Assembly: GCF_004341165.1 (NCBI RefSeq)
Contig: NZ_SLZR01000001.1
Coordinates: forward strand, 186,001-250,000
Direction of reading: 5' to 3'
Length of the DNA stretch: 64,000 nt
From: Reinekea marinisedimentorum
Lineage (GTDB): Bacteria; Pseudomonadota; Gammaproteobacteria; Pseudomonadales; Natronospirillaceae
Shown: piece by piece, positions 1 through 13,052 of the stretch
How the letters are laid out: every line of letters begins with the position of its first letter
How positions within the stretch are numbered: the stretch's first letter is position 1
Position numbers and translations under genes: made by a program
The notes under the pieces: generated by a model
What the model was told of the DNA's origin: nothing
What the model saw: the letters and a program-made list of their open reading frames with translations, nothing else
Databases searched by the model: none

Positions 1-3351
<3,351 letters not shown>

Positions 3352-3367
3352 TTGTTAATCCTTCTAA

Positions 3368-4477
3368 TTACAGACGCATCGGCATAACAACAAAGGCGGT
3401 GGCGTCGTCATCAAAGTCCGTTATCAGTGCGCTTGAATTAGCATCTGACAAGATGAATTTAACCTGTTCACCAGAGATCACGTTCAGTACGTCCAGCAGG
3501 TAGTTAACGTTAAAGCCAACTTCCAGCTCTGGCCCTTCGTAATCTACCTCTACCGTTACTTCTGCTTCTTCCTGCTCCGGGTTATTGGCTTTAACAATCA
3601 AATTACCGGAGGAAAGAATCAGCCGTACGCCACGATACTTTTCATTGGAAAGGATGGCGGCTCTGCTGAAGATAGACTTCAGCGTTTGGCGATCACCCAC
3701 GACTTCTTTATCACCTCCGCGCGGAATTACACGCTCGTAATCCGGGAACTTACCGTCGACCAGTTTGGTGGTAAAACTAAAGTCACTGGTTGTGGCTCTT
3801 AAGTGAGTAGAGCCAAGGTAGATTTGAATCGTTTCTTCGCCGCCGGTCAGCAAACGGTTCAGTTCCAGAATACCTTTACGCGGAACAATAACCTGCTTCT
3901 TCTCAGCAGTATTAAGCCCCTCAACCTGGCGCGAACTCATGGCCAGTCGATGGCCATCGGTAGCAACGGTACGAACCATACCCGGACTTAATTCGAGCGA
4001 CATACCATTCAGATAGTAACGGACATCCTGCTGCGCCATAGCAAAGCTGGTCGCATTGATCAGATGACCGAACTGCGCCTGAGGAATGGAATATTCTTCG
4101 TGATCCGAGCTCTTTTCGATACTCGGAAACTCAACGGCCGGCAAAGACGTTAAGGTGAACTTGCTTCTGCCACTGCTGACAATAACGCGCTCTGAATCCT
4201 GCTTAACGGTAATAATTGAATCATCCGGAAGCGAACGAACGATATCCAGAAACTTCTTTGCGGGTACCGTTATAGCTCCGGCCTCAGCCGGCTCTGAAAG
4301 CGTCACCCGACCTACTAACTCAACTTCCAAATCAGTGCCGGTTAACAGCAGTTCTGTTGCTTCTACTTCCAGAAGTACATTAGACAAAACTGGCAGAGTT
4401 TGTCGTTTCTCAACTACACCGCTAACCAATTGCAATGGTTTGATAAGTTGCTCACGAGCTAGTGAAAAGTGAATCAT
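3368..4477 (-). CDS. dnaN: DNA polymerase III beta sliding clamp
   Basis: Ring-shaped processivity clamp that tethers DNA polymerase III and other enzymes to DNA. The 369-residue protein has the three-fold clamp architecture; it begins with MIHFSLAREQLIKPLQ and ends with the clamp C-terminus VVMPMRL, as in the family. It starts 23 bp after the dnaA stop and is followed by recF after 16 bp, so it is read from the dnaA operon, possibly with internal promoters. Start ATG at 4477, with a weak GGA upstream. Confidence 0.98.
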   Translation of the reverse strand: MIHFSLAREQLIKPLQLVSGVVEKRQTLPVLSNVLLEVEATELLLTGTDLEVELVGRVTLSEPAEAGAITVPAKKFLDIVRSLPDDSIITVKQDSERVIVSSGRSKFTLTSLPAVEFPSIEKSSDHEEYSIPQAQFGHLINATSFAMAQQDVRYYLNGMSLELSPGMVRTVATDGHRLAMSSRQVEGLNTAEKKQVIVPRKGILELNRLLTGGEETIQIYLGSTHLRATTSDFSFTTKLVDGKFPDYERVIPRGGDKEVVGDRQTLKSIFSRAAILSNEKYRGVRLILSSGNLIVKANNPEQEEAEVTVEVDYEGPELEVGFNVNYLLDVLNVISGEQVKFILSDANSSALITDFDDDATAFVVMPMRL

Positions 4478-4500
4478 ATAAAGTATTCCATCCGGTGTTA

Positions 4501-6009
4501 TCAGGTGGTCAGGGTTCTTAACAAATTACTGTAGTCTTCACGAATATCCTGATTGGTTTCGCGAAGCTCTTTAACTTTTCTGCAAGCATGCAGGACAGTG
4601 GTATGGTCCCGGCCGCCAAAAGCATCACCAATTTCCGGCAGACTGTGCTGCGTCAATTCTTTTGATAATGCCATCGCGACCTGTCTTGGTCGCGCAATAC
4701 TGCGGCTTCTGCGCTTGCTGTATAAATCTGAAATCTTAATTTTAAAATATTCGGCTACTGTACGCTGAATATTTTCAATACTCACTTGTTTATCTTGCAA
4801 AGCAAGCAAATCTTTAAGTGATTCCTTAACAAACGAAGTATTAATAGCAGACCCGGTAAACTGCGAGTTTGCTATTACCCGCTTCAATGCGCCTTCCAGT
4901 TCTCGCACATTGGAACGAATTCTTTGCGCAATAAAAAAGGCCGCGTCTGCTGGCAAATTAATTTTTGCCTGCTCTGCCTTCTTCATCAGAATAGCAACCC
5001 GTGTTTCCAGGTCTGGCGGCTCTACTGAAACAGTCAGTCCCCAACCGAAGCGAGACTTCAACCGGTCTTCCAGGCCGTCAATTTCCTTCGGAAAACGGTC
5101 ACACGTTAAAATAACCTGCTGATTGCCTTCCAACAACGCGTTAAAGGTATGAAAGAATTCTTCCTGGGAGCGGTCTTTCTTAGCAAAGAACTGAATATCA
5201 TCGATCAACAAGGCATCCAGCGAGCGGTAGAACTTTTTAAACTCGGCGATGGCGTTTAATTGCAGAGCTTTCACCATATCGGCAACAAAACGCTCAGAAT
5301 GCAGATACACCACCTTTGCCGACGGATTCTGTTCAACTATTTCATTACCGATAGCCTGCATTAAGTGAGTTTTACCCAAGCCGACACCACCATAGATAAA
5401 CAACGGGTTATAGGCCCCACCGCTATTCTCTGCAACCTGTTGGCTGGCCGCTAAAGCCAGCTGGTTGGATTTACCCTCTACAAAAGATTTAAAGGTGAAG
5501 GTTGGATTAAGGTAACTTTGCACCTTATTGCGGCCACGTTTAGAGCCTGTTGTTTGTACAACGGAAACATCTTTAGGCTTTGCTTGAGGGACATCGTCAA
5601 TGACTGGCTGATTTGCAACCGCACCTTCATTCGCCGAAGGTGTATCGAACAGATCTCTGTGCCGCGGAGAATTAACGGCAACCGAGCGTGTTTGAGCAGT
5701 GACCACTTCTGCAGGTTTTGCAGCCGCGGTTCTTTTCGGTGCTTCAACCGTGCGTGCTGCACGTCGGGGTTTGCCGGAGATAATTTCAATTGCAATAGTG
5801 TCCTGGTAACCGAACTGCTCAGCAACGGTTTCAATTCTTTTGCGATACTTATCCTTTACCCAGTTAGCGATAAAACGATTGGGCGCAAGCAATACCAGAC
5901 CATTGGCATCGGCATCCACACTTAAGGGTCTAAGCCAGGTATTGAATTGATGAGAAGGTAACTCAGAACGTAACTGTTCCAAGCATTGTTGCCACAAAGC
6001 GTCCTGCAC
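4501..6009 (-). CDS. dnaA: Chromosomal replication initiator DnaA
   Basis: AAA+ initiator that binds DnaA boxes and melts oriC. The 502-residue product has domain I (about 1-86, helicase and DiaA contacts), a long variable domain II, the AAA+ domain with Walker [10 protein letters not shown] near residue 206 and Walker B LLIDDIQF, and domain IV with the DnaA signature [14 protein letters not shown]. The linker domain II is somewhat long (E. coli DnaA is 467 residues). The start codon is GTG at 6009. The 158 bp upstream hold no good DnaA box, so classic autoregulation at this promoter is not evident; the origin lies on the far side of the neighbouring GGDEF gene. Confidence 0.98.
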   Translation of the reverse strand: MQDALWQQCLEQLRSELPSHQFNTWLRPLSVDADANGLVLLAPNRFIANWVKDKYRKRIETVAEQFGYQDTIAIEIISGKPRRAARTVEAPKRTAAAKPAEVVTAQTRSVAVNSPRHRDLFDTPSANEGAVANQPVIDDVPQAKPKDVSVVQTTGSKRGRNKVQSYLNPTFTFKSFVEGKSNQLALAASQQVAENSGGAYNPLFIYGGVGLGKTHLMQAIGNEIVEQNPSAKVVYLHSERFVADMVKALQLNAIAEFKKFYRSLDALLIDDIQFFAKKDRSQEEFFHTFNALLEGNQQVILTCDRFPKEIDGLEDRLKSRFGWGLTVSVEPPDLETRVAILMKKAEQAKINLPADAAFFIAQRIRSNVRELEGALKRVIANSQFTGSAINTSFVKESLKDLLALQDKQVSIENIQRTVAEYFKIKISDLYSKRRSRSIARPRQVAMALSKELTQHSLPEIGDAFGGRDHTTVLHACRKVKELRETNQDIREDYSNLLRTLTT

Positions 6010-6167
6010 TGGGACTCCGAAAAGCCAATAAAACGGCCAGACATTTTAACTGAGCCTCTGCTGCTATTCCACCCTGATCCACCACCACCACTGCGTAAAA
6101 ACCTCCAAAAAATGCAATTAAACCCAGATCCACTACGCTTATGTAAACAACTCTGTCTGAACAATGT

Positions 6168-8777
6168 ATGACCCCACTTCAATATCAGTTAATCCATACG
6201 ATAATGACCAGCGAAACCATAGATGCCGGGGAACTGACCGAATCGGCAGAGCTGATCGTAACTTCTCTCATTTCAGGACTGGAAATAAAACGGGCAGGCA
6301 TCTGGATTTACAAAGATCACCACAGGGCCACGTTAAAGGCCTGCCTGATCATCGACAGGCATCACCAAACAAGAGATAGCACGACAGAAATTACCCGAAC
6401 GCAATACCCGGCCTACTTTAACGCCCTGGATGAGGAAATCCTTATCAACGCCAATAATGCCGCGACTAACCCCCTGACCTCTGAATTCCGCCATGGTTAT
6501 CTGGATGTACTGAATATCCACTCTATGCTGGATGCCCCCATTAGAATTAATGGCAAAACAGTGGGCGTGGTTTGTTGTGAACATATTGGCAGTACAAAAG
6601 TCTGGAACGAAGATGACATGCTGTTTGCCAGTTTACTGGCGGATCAATTCGGTCGTTCCATGGCTGCGGAGGAGAAAATTTCTCAGTACCGGAAGCTGGT
6701 TGAAACCTCCCGGGCACTCGATGAGCAAACGGCTAACCTGAAGGCAATCCATACCAGCCTGAATAAATTCAGTTTAATCTCCAGCACTGACGTTAATGGT
6801 GTTATTACCGATATCAATGACAACTTTCTGACTGTATCGGACTACAGCCGGGAGGAAGTCCTGGGCAATACCCACCGTATTTTTAACAGCGATTATCATC
6901 CGAATAATTTCTTCGCGGAACTTTGGTATCAGATTACTCAAGGTGCTATTTGGCAGGGCAGAATTTGCAACCGAAAGAAAAACGGCGAAATTTTCTGGAT
7001 TGATGCCACCATTTCACCGGTAAAAAATTTACTTGGAAAAATAGAAGGCTTTATTGGTCTTTACCATGAAATAACTCATGAAATAGATACACAAGTTCAA
7101 CTGCAGGAAGCCGAAAAACTTTCTGGTTCCGGAAGTTTCAGATACAACCCGAAAACTGATCAATGGATGACGACTGAAAACTTCAAAAATCTATTTTCAA
7201 TAGGTTTAAACCAAACCATCAGCTGGACTATTTTTAAAAATATTTTTAGCAAAAATGACTTTGAAAAATTTAAAAATTCAGTCTTCGGTTTATCAGAGAA
7301 AAGTCACTTTGAATTGATTGTTAAAACAACTTCATCACCCACGCTATGGCTACAGTTTACAGGTAAAAAACAGGGCTTATGGGTACTTGGAAGCTGCCAG
7401 AATATCAGTCAACGAGTAAAGCAAGATTACGAATTAAACCGAACCATTGCTTTTCAAAAAACAATATTAAACTCTGCAAATTTTTCTATTATTGCAACAA
7501 CACCAGACGGTACGATCACTCACTTCAACAACATGGCAGAAAAGCTTCTCGGTTATAAACCGGATGAACTGATTGGCCAGTTAAAATCAGATATTTTTCA
7601 TTTAAAAGAAGAGATAATCGACTACTCATCAGAGCTTGAAAAAAATTATAAACAGAAAATTACCGCTGGCATTGAAACGCTAATTTTTAAACCAAAATTA
7701 GGGATCGTTGATGAACGGGAATGGACCTACATAACCAAGTATGGAAAAACTTTTCCTGTATCCCTATCTGTTACCGCAATCTTCAATGATAAAGAAAAAA
7801 TCATTGGCTATCTCGGCATTGGCAAAGACCTAACCAAACAGAAAGAAATAGAAAAATATTCAGCCCAGCTTAACAACATACTAGCAACCGCAGGCACCAT
7901 CGCTTCATTTTCCGGTTTTTTATACGATGTTAATAAGGCAGAGTTTGTCATCACCAATGAACACTTTCGTGAACAGGTTTTACAGCCAAACCCTGATAAA
8001 ACAATGATAGATTTTGCGGACATCCAGAGCCTGTTTGCAGAACCTCACAGAGAGACTATTGCCACAACACTGGAACAGGCAATCAGGTTTGGTACTGAGT
8101 TCGACATACAGGTCCAGCTGTCGACCGCTGCAAACGATCCGGGCAACTGGCTAAGAATAGCCGGTACTGCTCAATATGAAGACAACTCAATTACCTCTAT
8201 TCTTGGATTTATCCAGAATATTACCGAACAGAAACAACTGGAGGAGAAGCTCTCTTCCCTGGCCCTGACGGATGAACTAACCAGCATTGCAAATCGTCGG
8301 TCATTAATGATCCAGTTAACAAATGAATGGAAACGCCATGCCCGTTACCAATCCTCAGCATCTGTATTAATTCTGGATATCGACCACTTTAAAGCTGTAA
8401 ACGATCGCTTGGGCCATGACGCAGGTGACTATGCTCTCCAATGCTTTTCATTCACTGTTAAGGAACAATTAAGAGACTCAGACATCTTTGGCAGATTTGG
8501 CGGAGAAGAGTTTTTGATACTTGCGCCCAACAGCGAAGAATCCACAGCAGTCAAACTGGCCGAAAAAATCCGTAAATCAATCGCAACGTCCACTATGCGA
8601 TACACCCCTCCATTCCAAAGCAATGCAATTGAAATCAGCATTACCGTAAGTATCGGCGTTTGCGGGCTGTCCGAACGTATCTCCTCACTCAGCAGATGGC
8701 TTGCCGCTGCAGACAAATCGCTCTATACCGCCAAGCAAACCGGGCGTAACCGGGTGGTGAGCTATCAAAGTTTATAA
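6168..8777 (+). CDS. GAF/PAS sensor diguanylate cyclase (GGDEF)
   Basis: Probable c-di-GMP synthase. The 869 residues begin with a GAF-like domain (about 10-165), followed by about four PAS-type segments (one clear at 200-310 with NGVITDINDNFLTVSDYS, another at 430-560 with DGTITHFNNMAEKLLGY; the ones between and after are weaker), then a C-terminal GGDEF domain. The active-site motif GGEEF is near 777-781, and an intact RxxD inhibitory site (RDSD) lies five residues upstream, so feedback inhibition by c-di-GMP is expected. No transmembrane segment is seen: a cytoplasmic sensor. There is no strong ribosome-binding site at 6168; an alternative ATG is at 6204. The middle part (about 7120-7900) is visibly more AT-rich than the ends. 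It lies divergent to dnaA, between dnaA and oriC, an unusual place. The ligand is unknown. Confidence 0.9.
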   Translation: MTPLQYQLIHTIMTSETIDAGELTESAELIVTSLISGLEIKRAGIWIYKDHHRATLKACLIIDRHHQTRDSTTEITRTQYPAYFNALDEEILINANNAATNPLTSEFRHGYLDVLNIHSMLDAPIRINGKTVGVVCCEHIGSTKVWNEDDMLFASLLADQFGRSMAAEEKISQYRKLVETSRALDEQTANLKAIHTSLNKFSLISSTDVNGVITDINDNFLTVSDYSREEVLGNTHRIFNSDYHPNNFFAELWYQITQGAIWQGRICNRKKNGEIFWIDATISPVKNLLGKIEGFIGLYHEITHEIDTQVQLQEAEKLSGSGSFRYNPKTDQWMTTENFKNLFSIGLNQTISWTIFKNIFSKNDFEKFKNSVFGLSEKSHFELIVKTTSSPTLWLQFTGKKQGLWVLGSCQNISQRVKQDYELNRTIAFQKTILNSANFSIIATTPDGTITHFNNMAEKLLGYKPDELIGQLKSDIFHLKEEIIDYSSELEKNYKQKITAGIETLIFKPKLGIVDEREWTYITKYGKTFPVSLSVTAIFNDKEKIIGYLGIGKDLTKQKEIEKYSAQLNNILATAGTIASFSGFLYDVNKAEFVITNEHFREQVLQPNPDKTMIDFADIQSLFAEPHRETIATTLEQAIRFGTEFDIQVQLSTAANDPGNWLRIAGTAQYEDNSITSILGFIQNITEQKQLEEKLSSLALTDELTSIANRRSLMIQLTNEWKRHARYQSSASVLILDIDHFKAVNDRLGHDAGDYALQCFSFTVKEQLRDSDIFGRFGGEEFLILAPNSEESTAVKLAEKIRKSIATSTMRYTPPFQSNAIEISITVSIGVCGLSERISSLSRWLAAADKSLYTAKQTGRNRVVSYQSL

Positions 8778-8855
8778 GCAACCCGGAAATTAACTGTTAA
8801 TAACTATTGTATATACCTGTGATTAACCCTGTTGATTGAAACTTGGATAAATAAA

Positions 8856-8864
8856 TGTGGATAA
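8856..8864 (-). promoter_or_regulatory. Perfect DnaA box
   Basis: The plus strand reads TGTGGATAA, the reverse complement of the consensus TTATCCACA. It is the strongest box of the cluster and faces the near-consensus box at 8874-8882, giving an inverted pair about 9 bp apart. Confidence 0.8.
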
Positions 8865-9085
8865 GTAAGGCTTTTATCCACCACTAATCAAGGGCTTAAA
8901 CTCAGGATATACCCTAATTATTCGGAAGTTATAAATCACGTAAACTATTGTTTTATAAGGTTTTTTTGTTGTTACACACAGAAATAGGCCTGACTAATAA
9001 AAATAACTAAATACAAGAAAAAAAATATATAAATCTTTCTTAATTATTTTATTCAAAGAGAAAAAGATTGATTAAAAAAACGTCA

Positions 9086-9114
9086 TTGATTTCACATCGA
9101 TTATTCATTAGACT
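9086..9114 (+). promoter_or_regulatory. Probable promoter of rpmH-rnpA
   Basis: TTGATT at 9086-9091 and TAGACT at 9109-9114, separated by exactly 17 bp, each matching the sigma-70 consensus at four of six positions. It lies at the end of the AT-rich oriC stretch, about 95 bp before the rpmH start. Inferred from sequence only. Confidence 0.5.
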
Positions 9115-9208
9115 GCGCCGTCCAAATTTCATGGGGTAGGGTTTGTTAACCTTATTTCGTAATCAGCCTTGATTAGTATTAAGGCGACAACTGAACAGAG
9201 ATCTGAAA

Positions 9209-9343
9209 ATGAAACGTACATTTCAACCAAGTAATCTAAAGCGCAAGCGTAGTCACGGCTTCCGTTCACGCATGGCTACAAAAAATGGTCGTAAAGTATT
9301 AGCTCGTCGTCGCGCTCGCGGTCGTGCTTCTCTAAGTGCTTAA
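9209..9343 (+). CDS. rpmH: 50S ribosomal protein L34
   Basis: Small basic protein of the large ribosomal subunit, 44 residues, beginning [20 protein letters not shown] and ending GRASLSA, nearly identical to the family consensus. It is followed after 20 bp by rnpA, the universal rpmH-rnpA pair. It marks the right-hand edge of the oriC region. Confidence 0.98.
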   Translation: MKRTFQPSNLKRKRSHGFRSRMATKNGRKVLARRRARGRASLSA

Positions 9344-9363
9344 TTCACTGAGAATTTGTAGCA

Positions 9364-9747
9364 GTGTCTTTGAAACCGTTTGGTTATCCTAAAGAATTAC
9401 GTTTATTAAACGCCCGGGATTACCAGACGGTTTTTAATAAAGTCGATGTCAAAGCCCCCAGTGAACACACCTTACTGCTGGCAAGAGTCAATAATCTGGG
9501 TCACCCTCGCCTGGGTTTTATCTTTTCCAAGAAAAATATCCGGTTTGCTGTCCAGCGTAACCGCATTAAACGCATTACCAAAGATTATTACCGGCTCAAT
9601 CGGCACACTCTTCCCAATATGGATATCATCATAATGGCGCGCAAAGGTGTTGATCAGCTGTCTAATGATGAAGTTCGTTCCATGCTGAAAAAGCAGTTTA
9701 ATAAACTGGCTAAACGGGCTTCTAAGCTTACAACGATAAATAACTGA
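9364..9747 (+). CDS. rnpA: Ribonuclease P protein component
   Basis: Basic protein subunit of RNase P, which trims tRNA 5' ends together with the RNA subunit. 127 residues; the signature RNR motif is present in AVQRNRIKRITKD. The start is GTG at 9364. In most gammaproteobacteria yidD follows immediately and overlaps or abuts rnpA; here only 142 bp without a YidD-like frame separate it from yidC. Confidence 0.96.
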   Translation: MSLKPFGYPKELRLLNARDYQTVFNKVDVKAPSEHTLLLARVNNLGHPRLGFIFSKKNIRFAVQRNRIKRITKDYYRLNRHTLPNMDIIIMARKGVDQLSNDEVRSMLKKQFNKLAKRASKLTTINN

Positions 9748-9889
9748 TCTATATCGGAATATCGTCTTCCAGACCGGATTATCGCTGGCCAAAAGTGGCA
9801 TCGACAGGTACCATTTCCGCGCTTTTTTGTATTAAAAAAAACGATCTGCCATCGGGTATTTTCGTTATCCAATTAACTGGAAATAATTT

Positions 9890-11566
9890 ATGGACGTACG
9901 TCGAATTTCTCTAATTGCCGGCCTGGCGATTGTGTCTTACATCATGATTTTGCAATGGTCGAAAGATTACTCCTCTACGACCCCTGTGGAATCGTCTGTT
10001 GAAGCTGTTTCAGCTATAGAGGCTGGCAGCAGCTCTGTGGCCAGTGAGGTTCCGCAAGGAAATTCAGCGTCTGCAGCGCCCACCAGCGATACAGACTCCG
10101 CTACATCCCAGCTGATCTCTGTAAACACCGATACTTTCAATGTTGAAATTGATCTCAATGGTGGTGATATCACCCTGGCTTCACTGCCGAAGTATCCGAA
10201 TGCGCTGGCGACCCCGGACGTACCCTTTAAGATTCTGGAGACCCAGGCCCGAACCTACATTGCACAGAGTGGCCTTGTTGGTGAAAACGGCATAGACCAG
10301 GGTGGACGCGCTCTGTATAGCGCCAGCCAGCAGCAATACAACCTGGCTGAATCTGAAGATTCCCTGGATGTTGTGCTCACCTACAGCGCTGATAATGGCC
10401 TGGTGGTCAATAAAGTATTCAGCTTTACCCGCGACAGTTATGTAATTGATGTTCGCTTCGAACTCGTCAACAACAGCAGTGAAACACTGCGTACTAACCT
10501 GTTTGCACAGCTGAAGCGCGATTCTTCAAAAGATGACAGCAGCAGTGGCGGTGTGGGTAAACGGTCTTACCTGGGCACAACCTTCTCTACATCTGAGCAT
10601 TCCTATGAAAAGGTTTCGTTTAAAGATTTAGACGATGAAAACTTTGCCGAAAGCAGCGTTGGTGGTTGGGTAGCGATCATTCAGCACTACTTCCTGTCGG
10701 CATGGGTACCACCGGCCAATGATCAGAACAGCTTTTATGGTCAGAAAGGCGGTAGCGGCTATTACTATGCCGGCTATCAATCACCTACGGTAACGGTAGG
10801 CCCGGGTGAGGAAGCGACTATTGCCAGCCAGCTGTATGTTGGCCCTAAAGACCAGGAAGCACTGAGCGCGCTGGCCGAAAACCTGGAAAAGACAGTTGAT
10901 TTCGGCATGTTGTGGTGGGTGGCACAGCCATTGTTCTGGCTGCTTAAGTTTATCCACGGCATCGTGGGTAACTGGGGTTGGGCGATTGTTCTGCTGACTT
11001 TGACCGTTAAGATGTGTCTGTACCCGTTAACGGCTTCTTCATACCGCTCTATGGCCAAGATGAAGAAATTCACGCCTAAGATTCAGGAACTGAAAGCCCA
11101 GTTTGGCGACGACCGCCAGCGCATGAGCCAGGAAATGATGAAGCTTTATCAGAAAGAGAAGCTGAATCCACTGGGTGGCTGCTTGCCAATGTTGCTGCAA
11201 ATGCCGGTGTTTATTGCGCTGTACTGGACACTGATGGAATCGGTTGAATTGCGTCAGTCCCCTTTCATTTTCTGGATTGTTGACCTGTCTGTTAAAGACC
11301 CATTCTTTGTATTGCCGCTGTTGATGGGTGCATCCATGTTCTTCCAGATGCAAATGCAACAGCAGCCAACGATGGACCCAATGCAGGCTAAGATCATGAA
11401 GTTCATGCCGGTCATGTTTACCTTCATGTTCCTGTGGTTCCCGGCGGGTCTGACCCTGTACTGGTTGTCCAACAACCTGATTACCATTACCCAGCAGTTC
11501 ATTGTGAACAAGGGTATTGAGCGGTCTGAAGCAAAAGAGAAAGAACAGGCTAAGGCCAGCAGTTAA
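9890..11566 (+). CDS. yidC: Membrane protein insertase YidC
   Basis: Inner-membrane insertase and chaperone acting with or without SecYEG. 558 residues: N-terminal membrane segment (about 6-20), a large periplasmic domain (about 50-340) and the Oxa1-type five-helix core from about residue 345. The core shows NWGWAIVLLTLTVK, the conserved hydrophilic-groove arginine in YPLTASSYRSM, the cytoplasmic helical hairpin and the C-terminal helix LTLYWLSNNL. The start ATG at 9890 has TGGA upstream. Followed by an intrinsic terminator. Confidence 0.97.
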   Translation: MDVRRISLIAGLAIVSYIMILQWSKDYSSTTPVESSVEAVSAIEAGSSSVASEVPQGNSASAAPTSDTDSATSQLISVNTDTFNVEIDLNGGDITLASLPKYPNALATPDVPFKILETQARTYIAQSGLVGENGIDQGGRALYSASQQQYNLAESEDSLDVVLTYSADNGLVVNKVFSFTRDSYVIDVRFELVNNSSETLRTNLFAQLKRDSSKDDSSSGGVGKRSYLGTTFSTSEHSYEKVSFKDLDDENFAESSVGGWVAIIQHYFLSAWVPPANDQNSFYGQKGGSGYYYAGYQSPTVTVGPGEEATIASQLYVGPKDQEALSALAENLEKTVDFGMLWWVAQPLFWLLKFIHGIVGNWGWAIVLLTLTVKMCLYPLTASSYRSMAKMKKFTPKIQELKAQFGDDRQRMSQEMMKLYQKEKLNPLGGCLPMLLQMPVFIALYWTLMESVELRQSPFIFWIVDLSVKDPFFVLPLLMGASMFFQMQMQQQPTMDPMQAKIMKFMPVMFTFMFLWFPAGLTLYWLSNNLITITQQFIVNKGIERSEAKEKEQAKASS

Positions 11567-11587
11567 GCGACTGCCCTTACGTGAAAG

Positions 11588-11614
11588 AAAAAGCAGGCTT
11601 TGTCTGCTTTTTTT
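11588..11614 (+). terminator. Intrinsic terminator after yidC
   Basis: Stem AAAGCAG (11590-11596) and CTGCTTT (11604-11610) with a 7-nt loop, running into a T tract. Located 22 bp after the yidC stop, so it ends the rpmH-rnpA-yidC unit before mnmE. Confidence 0.85.
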
Positions 11615-11691
11615 ATGTCTAAAATTCGCTTGTAGATAAGTATTAAATAACTCAAAGTGAGCCTTTATCTATCGAGGCTTAAGGTGGTTCA

Positions 11692-13050
11692 TTGATTTCC
11701 AAGGATACGATCGTCGCGGTGGCAACCGCACCCGGCCGCGGAGGTGTGGGTATTATTCGTGTTTCCGGGCCTGCTGCGCAGGATGTCGCCCGCAAGATTC
11801 TGCAGTTGGACCCTAAACCCCGCTATGCCCACTATGGTGGCTTTTATGATGCGGATGCCGGTTTAATTGACGAAGGTATCGCGCTGTATTTTCCGGGGCC
11901 AAACTCCTTTACCGGTGAAGATGTCGTTGAATTTCAGGGTCATGGTGGTCCTGTTATCCTGCAGATGCTGATGGATCAAATCACCGGGCTGGGTTGCCGG
12001 GTTGCAAGGCCCGGGGAATTTTCTGAACGCGCCTTCCTTAACGATAAGATGGATTTAACTCAGGCTGAGGCGATCGCCGATCTGATCGATGCCAGCTCTA
12101 AAGAGGCGGCCCGCTCGGCGGTTCGCTCCATGAAGGGCGACTTCTCCAATAATGTGCATGACCTTGTGGATAAACTGATTCAGTTACGGATCTATGTCGA
12201 AGCTGCCATCGATTTTCCGGAGGAAGAGATCGATTTTCTCTCCGATGGTAAGGTTGAGGCCGATCTGAAAGCCGTTGCTGCTCAACTGCAGAAGGTAAAA
12301 GCCACGGCTAATCAGGGCCAGCTCATGCGTGAAGGGATGCGTGTTGTTATTGCTGGACGCCCCAATGCCGGTAAGTCCAGCCTGTTGAATGCCCTGGCGG
12401 GCCATGAGCGGGCCATCGTTACCGATATTGCCGGTACCACACGGGATGTGCTCAAAGAACATATCCACATCGACGGTATGCCATTGCACCTGATCGATAC
12501 CGCCGGCCTGCGTGACGCACCGGATGCTGTGGAAAAGATTGGTGTTGAGCGTGCCTGGGAAGAAATCGAAACCGCTGATCGTATCCTGTTTCTGGTCGAT
12601 GGCAGCGAAAATGCAGAAACGGACCCTGCAAAGATATGGCCCGATTTTGTCCACCGCCTGCCGGATCACGCTAAGATCACGGTGGTGCGCAACAAGATTG
12701 ACCTGTCAAATGAATCTCCGGGTATTGCAGAACAGGGGACTCCGGTCATCCGAATTTCCGCTAAGAACCGCCTGGGTATTGATGAACTGAAGGCTCACCT
12801 TAAGCAGATTATGGGCTTTGAAGGCCTGCATGAATCCGGCTTTATCGCCCGTAAGCGCCATTTGGATGCCTTAACTGTGGCGGAATCGGCATTGAGCAAT
12901 GGTCTTACGCAATTGACAGAAAATGCCGCCGGTGAGCTTCTGGCAGAAGATTTAAGGGCGGCTCAGAATGCCCTGAATGAGATAACCGGTGAATTCAGCT
13001 CGGATGACTTACTTGGCCGTATATTCGGCAGTTTTTGCATAGGGAAATAA
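11692..13050 (+). CDS. mnmE: tRNA-modifying GTPase MnmE (TrmE)
   Basis: With MnmG it makes the 5-carboxymethylaminomethyl/5-aminomethyl modification of wobble uridine 34. 452 residues: N-terminal formyl-THF-binding domain (1-118), helical domain, and inserted G domain with G1 GRPNAGKSS near residue 225, [16 protein letters not shown] and NKID. The essential C-terminal CxGK motif is present as CIGK. The start codon is TTG at 11692, preceded by AAGGTGG. Its last codons are close to the next gene. mnmG is not in this window. Confidence 0.97.
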   Translation: MISKDTIVAVATAPGRGGVGIIRVSGPAAQDVARKILQLDPKPRYAHYGGFYDADAGLIDEGIALYFPGPNSFTGEDVVEFQGHGGPVILQMLMDQITGLGCRVARPGEFSERAFLNDKMDLTQAEAIADLIDASSKEAARSAVRSMKGDFSNNVHDLVDKLIQLRIYVEAAIDFPEEEIDFLSDGKVEADLKAVAAQLQKVKATANQGQLMREGMRVVIAGRPNAGKSSLLNALAGHERAIVTDIAGTTRDVLKEHIHIDGMPLHLIDTAGLRDAPDAVEKIGVERAWEEIETADRILFLVDGSENAETDPAKIWPDFVHRLPDHAKITVVRNKIDLSNESPGIAEQGTPVIRISAKNRLGIDELKAHLKQIMGFEGLHESGFIARKRHLDALTVAESALSNGLTQLTENAAGELLAEDLRAAQNALNEITGEFSSDDLLGRIFGSFCIGK

Positions 13051-13052
13051 CC

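Larger units (their letters stand above)
8778..9120. other. oriC: Probable chromosomal replication origin oriC
   Basis: Gene-free region between the GGDEF gene and rpmH. It has a cluster of DnaA-box-like 9-mers: a perfect TTATCCACA on the minus strand at 8856-8864, TTATCCACC at 8874-8882 (+), TTAATCACA at 8818-8826 (-), TTACACACA at 8972-8980 (+), and a weaker one at 8842-8850. These are followed by a very AT-rich stretch (about 8981-9080) suitable as the unwinding element. Genes diverge from here: gyrB to dnaA run leftwards, rpmH onward run rightwards. This matches the rpmH-oriC side of the Pseudomonas arrangement. Not proved without GC skew or initiation data. Confidence 0.8.

Noticed and set aside
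6010-6167. Possible DnaA boxes in the dnaA promoter region
   Set aside because: The best matches (TGATCCACC and TTATGTAAA types) have two or more mismatches; too weak compared with the cluster at 8818-8980.
11254-11511. Frames on the minus strand inside yidC, and similar shadows in dnaA, lacZ, glyS and leuA
   Set aside because: Antisense shadows of well-conserved coding genes, without own start signals.
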